A stretch of 64,000 bases of DNA from Dioscorea cayenensis subsp. rotundata (lineage: Eukaryota; Streptophyta; Magnoliopsida; Dioscoreales; Dioscoreaceae). A program made the translations under genes and the position numbers. The DNA is taken from positions 22,564,285 through 22,628,284 of the forward strand of contig NC_052475.1 in NCBI RefSeq assembly GCF_009730915.1, read 5' to 3'. The notes under the pieces were generated by a model, which saw only the letters and a list, made by a program, of their open reading frames with translations, ran no database searches and had not been told where the DNA came from. Numbering within the stretch: the first letter of the stretch is position 1; every line of letters begins with the position of its first letter. This document shows, in pieces, positions 1 through 9,400 of the stretch.

Positions 1-445
1 CACATGCACAAAAATTTTATGATTGTTATTAATATTAATAAATAATAATTATTATTTTGAAAAAAAAATAAAGTTTCAATTTTAAATCATTTAATTTGAT
101 CGATATTGATGAAGCTAAACTATGGTTACATCAAAGAAAATTTTTTCTTTCCTACTTAATATTTTTTTAAAAAAATTCCTAATCATAAATTTTGGTCTGA
201 CAATTAAAAACCCCAAAATAAATAAATAAATAAAAGAAATAGAAAAAAAAAAAGAATATTTTGGACTCTCGGACAAAAACAAGAGCAATTATAGTTTTCG
301 TACTTCTCGAGAAAACATCGAAACAAAACTACAAAACGCATGCGCCCATCGATTCGTCAAAAGTGGAAACAGTCGCCTTCGCTTCAAGATCTCCGCCGAA
401 TTTGCAAACCAAGGCGATACCACGAAGCTCGAGGACAAGCACGCC
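1..445. other. AT-rich region upstream of the MraY gene
   Basis: No gene is visible in this stretch. It is dominated by A/T runs up to about position 250 and becomes more mixed just before the ATG at 446. It presumably contains the promoter and 5' leader of the MraY-like gene, but I see no TATA box or transcription start that I would place with confidence. Short open frames on both strands here are not supported by any family resemblance. Confidence 0.5.
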
Positions 446-3400
446 ATGAATCCCTTCATACCTTCGATCTCCAACTCCGTCCCTTCTTCTCCTAATCCTC
501 TCTCCATGTCTTCCTCTCTTCCTTTTTTTCTCCGGCTCGCTCCTCTCCGTCAATCTATCATCAGATCCACGATCCCAAATCACACTAGGGCGCCAGCATA
601 CTCTTGGTTCTCCAAGGTACAGCCGTTGCGTTTTTCTCCAGCTTGATCTCTTGATTGATTTTTCTTTTTGGTGTTTCTAGCCATCCGGATTGCGCATTGA
701 TCGGCGGGGATGTACTTCGAGCGGTTTCCCCATCCGCGTCTCCGCCATGGACGACGTATGTCTTTTTAATGATGAAATGAGGTTCCTTTGTTGATAATCT
801 TGTGAAGTCTTTAATTTTTCTTGTGTATTTTTTTAAAAAAATGATAGGATCCGATGGATGTTTATTCCATTTTCGATGAGAATGATGTGGTTTCTGGAAT
901 GAATTCTTCGTACATGATGTCTTCTAGTGAGGGCGAAGATAGTGATAGCGATCCGTTCCTGGATCCTAACAGGGATGTTGACTTACCGCCCAGGAAGGAT
1001 CAAAAGGATATTCCAGATGCTGCATTAACTATGGCTGCGCATAGATTTGCTTCGATCAACAGAGGGCACAGAAAAAGGAGGTGAATGGATTTCTTGAGTT
1101 TGGAATTTTGGTATTTTTGTTGGATTATTTTTAAGATAATGAATATCATGAAAGATGACACTTAGCTTAGTTTTAGTTGAGATCTTCGTTTAGTTTCCAT
1201 GATCAACTGATATAGTGTGGTTGCAATTGTGCTATAAATTTGCAATCTAATAAATTTTCTTTTGCCAAACGCAAGAAAATTTCAAATAAATAAATATGAT
1301 ACTGCACTTGAACCTGAGGCTCTCATACTTATGTTGAAAAAATTTCATTTTGTCGGCAATGAATTGTTTATGAAGTGCTGAAGGTTAGAACTATTGTTAT
1401 GCACTCCAGTTTCAGTTTGGTTTTAAATCAAATGTATTGGATTCAAGTAATTTCAAATTTAAAAGTAATAATTTTACCTAAAAAGAATGCTCAAAAGAAT
1501 TTCTATGTAGTTTCCCTGATGTTTTTAAGCTTTTACCTTCTGCACCACCCTACATTCCCCTCTCTGGGCAGGGGGCACTGAGGCTGAGGATGCCCCTAAT
1601 TGAGTCAAATCCACTATATCTGATTTGAGTTCAGCTGAACTCAACCTGATTGGCCACAACATTGAATTGATTTTGGTTAGCTATGATCAAAATTAACTTT
1701 GTTGGTTAATTCAAAAGGCATGGGTTGACCATGATTAAGTTTCAGATCCTTCTGGACAGGTGTCGTCAATTTGGCAACATATTTTTGAGTTGGTAATGCC
1801 TTGGGTTAGACTTTAGAGAATCAAACTGTGAAAATCCAGTTGTGATAACAAAAATAACTCTTATGATTGAGTCTAGATTATACAGCCCGCTTTAGCAGGC
1901 CATACCTTCTCTGTGATCATCAGTGTTTTGTTCGTAATTCTTTTTCTAACACACAAGGTGGATCATGATATACTCATCTTGAAACATTCAATGAGAGATT
2001 AAGATATGTGTTAAATATGATGGTATCATATCTTAGATTAAGTATACTCCCTTTCAAAGAGTGTGCATCTGCCCTTTTTATGAAACTTTATAATCCAAAA
2101 TTTTCCTATCTTTTTCATGGTTAAAACAAATTAAACGGTTGTGACAATGTTTTAAAAGTTGGCTGTCACTAGCATTTCTATAGGAGAGTAGTTGCTCTTG
2201 TAGAAAATCAAGACATATTTGTACTTAGGTTCTTATATATTAGCAACCTTTGCATCGCATGATCCTTTTTATTATGTATCAGTGAATTAGCTCTACTTTA
2301 GGCTATGGTATGTGATGTCATGTGCTTATTTTAAGAAGAAAATAAAGATGAAGAAGACCTAGCCGTAGCATATACTGTTATTGAACCCGGTGGGATTAAG
2401 AATAAAAATGAAACTAGAAGATCCCGGTGATGTGTGGACTTCGAAGGAAGCGGTAGCGACCGGATGGTGAAGTTTGAAACTGTTGTAATCTATGTATATT
2501 TCCCGTATTCTATGATATATATGTAATTCCCGATATATTATATGATGTTGTTCCTTTCAAGATAAATCTGCATTTAATATGTTAAAACATATTTAAATAA
2601 ATCACATATAACAAACATGATTTGATTATATTTGTACAAATAAAACTGGACTTGGGCCGAGTTATCTACAGAAAATATATGTTTCTCGAACCGGGCCACG
2701 AAATGTTTAACAGCTTTAATTACAGAATTAATAGAAATAACTCCAAAACTATTAAGGAAATTTAAAACATTACATCTAAATACATGAAGAAAATTTTTTG
2801 TATGTGGGCGTAGTGTAGTCCGTCTACGGAAGAATAACCAACATTTATTGATACGTAGAGCTCTACGTAGATTACAGTTGAATCTTTATCTCCATTGTTA
2901 TCCGGTTCCAGTTGTTGTAGAACAGTCTGCCTATGTGCTCCTTCACCTGGAAGTACAAAGGATTACGTAGTTCCCAGTAAAATACATGTATTTGCCTACT
3001 CTTCTGTGAGTATTTCTCCGGTTCTACTATCCATTGTTAGGTAGAATAACCGGATGAAGGACTTGTGTTACTATCTTGGGCTTGGGCCGTATTGAACAGA
3101 GGCTCATAAAGGAACTCAAACTGGGCATTTTTCAAGGTCCAATCCCGCAGGCCCACATTTTCAGACTTGTCAAGGAATTCCTTATAACTAGAATCACAGC
3201 CCGGGTTGCATAAAATAATAAACGGTATCCCACCTCTAATTCGAACAGGTTTCCCGTATTTGCAATTGGTTTGTCAATCTCTCTGTGCGCCGATGAGCTC
3301 CTTCCAGTGTTTTATACGTAGATAACTTGGTGCCACGTCATCAATAACATTGTATAAAACATCTTGGTGAAATGTTGCTTGATTGAAATCCAGATGGCCA

Positions 3401-6400
3401 CAGATGTAATTATGTTTACCCAGAGAACGGGCCCATGCAGTTTTACCAATACGACTTGGGCCTTCAATAATCAGACTAGTGGGTCGAATACACTCCTCCT
3501 TATGTATTATTATATTCCCATATGGCCGTGCAGCGTCAGTCTGAGCACGACCATGCTGAGACTGTGTCGATCCTGAAAGTTCCTTATTAACCCTCAGATT
3601 TAGGTCTTCTTAGTATCTTTTGTTCGGGAGTCTTCTTCTTCCATTCGTATGAATTCATGAGGGGACAACCGTTCCACGGTGCTCCAAGATTGTGAACTAT
3701 GTTATCTCTCATACTTTGACTACTTGAGTTTTAATGGCTATGGAGTTCTATTATTTTCTTGTGCAATTCATGTGCTGCGTAACATGACGTGCTTGATTTG
3801 CTTAGATGCTTGCGTAAAACTTGGCGTTTGTGGAATACTGTAGTTGTGACCACCTATTGTAGTTGCAAATTTTGGTATGTATGAAGCCTATAGTTATACT
3901 TGAATAACTTGGTATAGTTGATAGCCATAGATGCAGTAAATCTTTTGAGCACCCACAAGGATCTTAGAATGTACTTTAGTAGGCATTACACTCAAGTCAG
4001 TATCTTAGGCACTTGGGAATCATCCTGGGGCATTGCTAACTTGTTATCAAAACTCAACCCTAGTCTACTTGGTTCTTGCATCCCCTTCATTCTTTAGTTT
4101 TATTTAGTAGTTAACTTCTTTATCACCCTTTCAGTTTGATTAGACATTAGAAAATCAACTAGTACTAGAAGTCCAGTCTCTAAGGTTCGACAACTCTACC
4201 CCTGTGTGGGGTACTACTTAATTACTAGAGTCTTCTGTTATTTATCATCCAGTCAGCAAAGTCCAGTGAAGATGTCAGAGCGTATATAGAAAAGGAAGGT
4301 GATTACGTGGATTGGGGTATATTCCAAGGAGACTCCAGGTCAGCAAGACATGGAAGACAGTCATTAGCTGATATTTATGATGATCCTCTAAATTCAGGTT
4401 AAACAGATGAGGCATTAAAGATTATCAGAAAGAATGATCCTAGGAATTTTACATTACAATACCATAATCTAAGACCTAATTATGAAAGAATTTTTTTCAA
4501 ACTTCTAGGTCCTTACACGTCTTTCTGGGCTTATTCTACATTTAAGATTACAAGGATTATGAATGATTGGCTTGAACATAATTTCCTGGTTAATGACGCT
4601 ACGCGGCCAGATGGGAATATAATAATACATAAAAAGGAGTGTATTCGGCCCACTAGTCTGATTATTGAAGGCCCAAGTCGTATTGGTAAAACTGCATGGG
4701 TCCGTTCTCTGGGTAAACATAATTACATCTGTGGCCATCTGGATTTCAATCCAACAACATTTCACCAAGATGTTTTATACAATGTTATTGATGACGTGGC
4801 ACCAAGTTATCTACGTATAAAACACTGGAGGGAGCTCATCGACGCACAGAGAGATTGACAAACCAATTGCAAATATCGTTTATTATTTTATGCAACCCGG
4901 GCTGTGATTCTAGTTACAAGGAATTCCTTGACAAGTCTGAAAATGTGGGCCTGCGGAATTGGACCTTGAAAAATGCCCAGTTTGAGTTCCTTTATGAGCC
5001 TCTGTTCAATACGGCCCAAGCTCAAGATAGTAACACAAGTCTTTCATCCGGTTAATCTACCTAACAATGGACAGTAGAACCAGAGAAATACTCACAGAAG
5101 AGCAGGCAAATACGTGTGTATTTTACTGGGAACTACGTAATCCTTTGAACTTCCAGGTGAAGGAGCACATAGACAGACTGTTCTACAACAACTGGAACCG
5201 GATAACAATGGAGATAAGATTCAACTGTAATCTACGTAGAGCTCTACGTATCAATAAATGTTGGTTATTCTTCAGTAGATGGACTACACTACGTCCGCGT
5301 ACAGGGAATTTTCTTCATGTATTCAGATGTATTGTTTTAAATTTCCTTAATAGTTTTGGAGTTATTTCTATTAATTATGTAATTAAAGCTGTTAAACATT
5401 TCGTGGCCCGGTTCGAGAAACATATATTTTCTGTAGATAACTCGGTCCAAGTCCAGTTTTATTTATACTAATATAATCAAATCATGTTTGTTATATGTGA
5501 TTTATTTAAATATGTTTTAACATATTAAATGCAGATTTATCTTGAAAGGAACATCATATAATATATCGGGAATTACATATATATCATAGAATACGGGAAA
5601 TATACATAGATTACAACAGTTTCAAACTTCACCATTCAGTCGCTACCGCTATCTTCGAAGTCCACACATCACCGGGATCTTATAGTTTCATTTTATTCTT
5701 AATCCCACCGGGTTCAATAACAGTATATGCTGCGGCCAGGTTTTCCTCATCTTTATTTGTACTTGCGGCTACGCGTAACATACGGTACACCGCTTCTTCG
5801 TGTTTGTGCAATGCGTTGACGAACACCAGGAGTAGTTCGAGATTCTTTTTTACTGCCTGTGCTATCATATACCATGGATGCATTTAATGATCTTTGTCTG
5901 GCTGTAGCGGAGAAACAATAAATATACTGACATTATATCTTCTTTGTTCATCTTCTATAACAAGCCATCTGTCTCTGGTCATATATATAGTGGTTAGCAT
6001 TACTGGGTTAGGTTGCATTCTTCTTATCTACACATCACAAAGGTCATCATATGAACAACGGCCGACATGTAGAGTCCAGGTCATATACCTAATTGGTAGA
6101 TCCATAATTATTTTAATAAAGCTTGTCGGCCAATTATTCATTTCTCTTACGAGAAATATTATTTAATTTCTTTCTCTGACGAGATATATTAATTAATTTA
6201 TTTCTCTGGCAAGAAATATTATTTAATTCAGTAGTGGGACCCACTAGTTTGAATTCTCGGAGAAGAATTCGAGGCGCCGGATTTAATTTTTATTTGAAAT
6301 TTCAGAGAAAGATTCCAGGACATCAACTTTAATTAAAACTGACCAATCTGGAGATGCCACATGGCGGAATATCTTTTTCATGGTTAAAACAAACTGAACG

Positions 6401-9400
6401 GTTGTGACAATGTTTTAAAAGTTGGCTGTCACTAGCATTTCTATAGGAGAGTAGTTGCTCTTGTAGAAAATCAAGACATATTTGTACTTAGGTTCTTATA
6501 TATTAGCAACCTTTGCATCTCATGATCCTTTTTATTATGTATCAGTGAATTAGGTCTACTTTAGGCTATGGTATGTGATGTCATGTGCTTATTTTAGTAA
6601 TTGCAAAATTGCAGGTTTTTACATAACTAATTTAAAGGTCTACTTGTAGTGATAATTGTTGCTGGTAATGGTGACCATTGAAATTTTCCAACTTGCTTTG
6701 AAATAATATGAGAATAGTTACTTTAATTTAGTGGCAACTTAGAGAAATGATCTTTTGAAAATGCTGAGCATGTTTTAATAGGTAATGACTTTTGCATATA
6801 TTGCATTTTTGCTAACTACACCCATTTATGAATTCGTGCTTTCTGGTGAAATAAATAAACTAACTTGAGTCTATTTGTGTTTTTATTATCAGAATTCGTA
6901 GAGGAGTCTGGAATAATATGGGGTTGATTGCTTTTGTCATATTGTTCCTCTTATTTGTTGACTGGTGTTCATGGAGAATTGTTAGAATTCCACTTGAATC
7001 TTTTTACTTGACACACCCTTTTTGGGTATCAACATCTTTATCAGCTTGTGCTGGATGGATTTATATACCTCTAGTTGATAGCATGAAGTTACATCAAATT
7101 CAGAGTAAAGGAGGTCCTAGCGCACCCTCCTCTAAAAGGGGTATTCCAACAATGGGTGGATTATTTTTCATTCCTGTTGGAGTTATTGTTGCAAGATGCA
7201 AAGCTGGTAGCCATTCCTACCCGGTGTATGGGTCAGTGTTAGCAACTCTAGCATGTGCTGCAGTTGGATTGCTTGATGATGGTTTAAGTTTGGTTAAAAA
7301 CCGCAGTTATGGATTATCAGGATGGACAAAATTCTTTTTGCTGGTAAGCAACTAAGACAATTCTTTATGCCTACAATTTATTATTGCTTGTATTATTTGT
7401 GTTTTCTTAAATATGTTGAAATCACTAACTGTTTACTTATGGTCAGCAGGTAGTTGTGGGGGCATCATTTTCCGTTTGGATGAACTCTGCAAATTTACCA
7501 ACACCTTACAACATGTATACTTACCTGTAACCAATATGATGAACAGTTATGATGGTAACATATATTGATAAATTCTTCTATTGTTGTGTTATTAATAAGT
7601 TTTCCGTGTATGTTCAATGATATTTTACAAATGGAAGGCAAGGAGAGATGGATAGCAAGGCTAGGGGATTTTTTAGTCCACCAAATAGTTGATGGTAGAG
7701 TGGTCAATTTTATTATTATTATTATTTTATTTTATTTTATTTTTTTTAAGATAATGGAATGAGGCTACATTATAGACATATACTAGCTTCTAATAAAATT
7801 TGATCACTATTAGATGCAACCAAGCACTTATTATTTGGGCACGATTAAACCCAAAAGCATAAGCTGATAGGATGAGACTCAGGCTTGTATGTTCAGTCCA
7901 TATTTACCCACTTAACTTGTGTGAGACTATTAGTTGCTCTTAACATTCTCCTCCTTCCCAATTTCTAGTTTTTTTTTATATATTCCTCTGTAGGTTGCAC
8001 TGTGTTTAGCTGCCCCTAGATTGATAGTTGCAGTTATGTCCGTAAAAGCATGAGGAACATGTGAATCAGCATGTCGTTGCTGTTTTCCTTTACCATCTCT
8101 TTTTTTTTTACTTTGTTTGACCTTGTTTGAAGTTGAAGTAGCTGGATCTTATCCAATAGTCCCTCCCAAGTTCAATTGTTGATTATGGGACTTATATCCG
8201 GTGATAAACTTAATAAAGAAAGAAGGTTCCCATGTGACTGACAACCAATTTTTTCGCTAGTTGCATCTGTGTGTAAGTTTAATCAGTCATCTAACTATAA
8301 CTATAGCAGTCCTCTTAATGTTGTGAGTTTTCCCCATTTTCTGTATTATGCGACTTCTCTAGCAATGTGATTGGGAGAGATAATTGGAAATGGATCAAAG
8401 GTGATACAAAATGATAGTGACATGAAAGTGGACATATTATTTAATATTTAAAGAAATATGGTAATTACTTGTCATCTGTCTTAGGACGACTGTTATGGAG
8501 AGTGCAAGTGGGTGCTATGGTTTCACCATAATGTTGTTTCCCCTTAAATATACAATTCCATGCCTTTCAGTGGTCAAGCAGGTTGAACAGTTTCTGAACC
8601 ATATAAATGTCATGCTGATAAGTTTCCCCTAGTATTGCTTTGATTCTTAAAACCTATTTCAATTTAGTTTGGAAAAAAGGAGTATCATAGCATGCCTTCA
8701 TGCATCTTCATACAAGCATTGTACTAGAACTTATCCGCATCTTCATTTCTACAGATACTCAGAGAACTGAAGTTGGTTTTGCATCCTTTTGCTAAAATAT
8801 CAATGGAATTTGGTGGTTGTCTATACTCCCTGCGGCGGAATTTAGGCCAGAATTGGGATGCAGAAGGATCACATGTATAACATTATTTCTTCTTCATTTC
8901 TTTTTAGTCAGGTGTGTCATTTGGTCCCTGAACTTTGAGAAATAGAGTGAATTACAGTCCCCATTAAGCCCAAAATATTAGGGATTCATTAATTTGGGAT
9001 AAACTCATAGAGCTCAGCTTGGCCTTGTTCAACCCTTTTGGATAAACTGATCAATGATTGTGGTGAATCATATCACTAAAATTTAAATTTTACTGATTGA
9101 ATCTGGACTTTCTAATTAGTTGCTATAGATGCATTGCTTCAGAATTTTCATCAGCTAGCCATTTCTTGCTGAGTTGGCCTATGAAGCCACATTATACTCA
9201 TGCAAGGACAAAAGCATCATTTATATTTTCATATTATCCTGCAAAGAAGTTAAGATTTGTTGGCAAGGAAAAAAAATAATGATGATTTTGTCCTTACATG
9301 GTGCCATATGATGCAATATGAAGTATGAATGCAGCAAGATATAACTGGTTGGTGGTAATTCTGATGGAAGGTATGCATTGCAACAGATTAGTAAGTGCAA

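Larger units (their letters stand above)
5884..6369. other. Decayed virion-sense and intergenic-like region of the viral insert
   Basis: This closes the viral map. Read on the minus strand, an intergenic-like region (about 6365-6110) is followed by short broken frames (about 6100-5884) running toward the REn 3' end, as in a geminivirus genome. No intact coat-protein-length frame is present. No canonical TAATATTAC origin nonanucleotide is visible. The region has three 30-bp tandem foldback units at 6141-6230 and two palindromes just after them. Part of this stretch could be non-viral. Confidence 0.45.

Noticed and set aside
4505-4768. Antisense ORF over Rep, with a similar antisense ORF in the left arm (3364-3576)
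   Set aside because: Both are shadows of the Rep helicase region. Their similarity reflects the inverted duplication, not a conserved antisense gene.
5894-6166. Hydrophobic 90-codon plus-strand frame in the viral insert
   Set aside because: It is opposite to the expected virion-sense direction, overlaps the repeat units and resembles no known protein.
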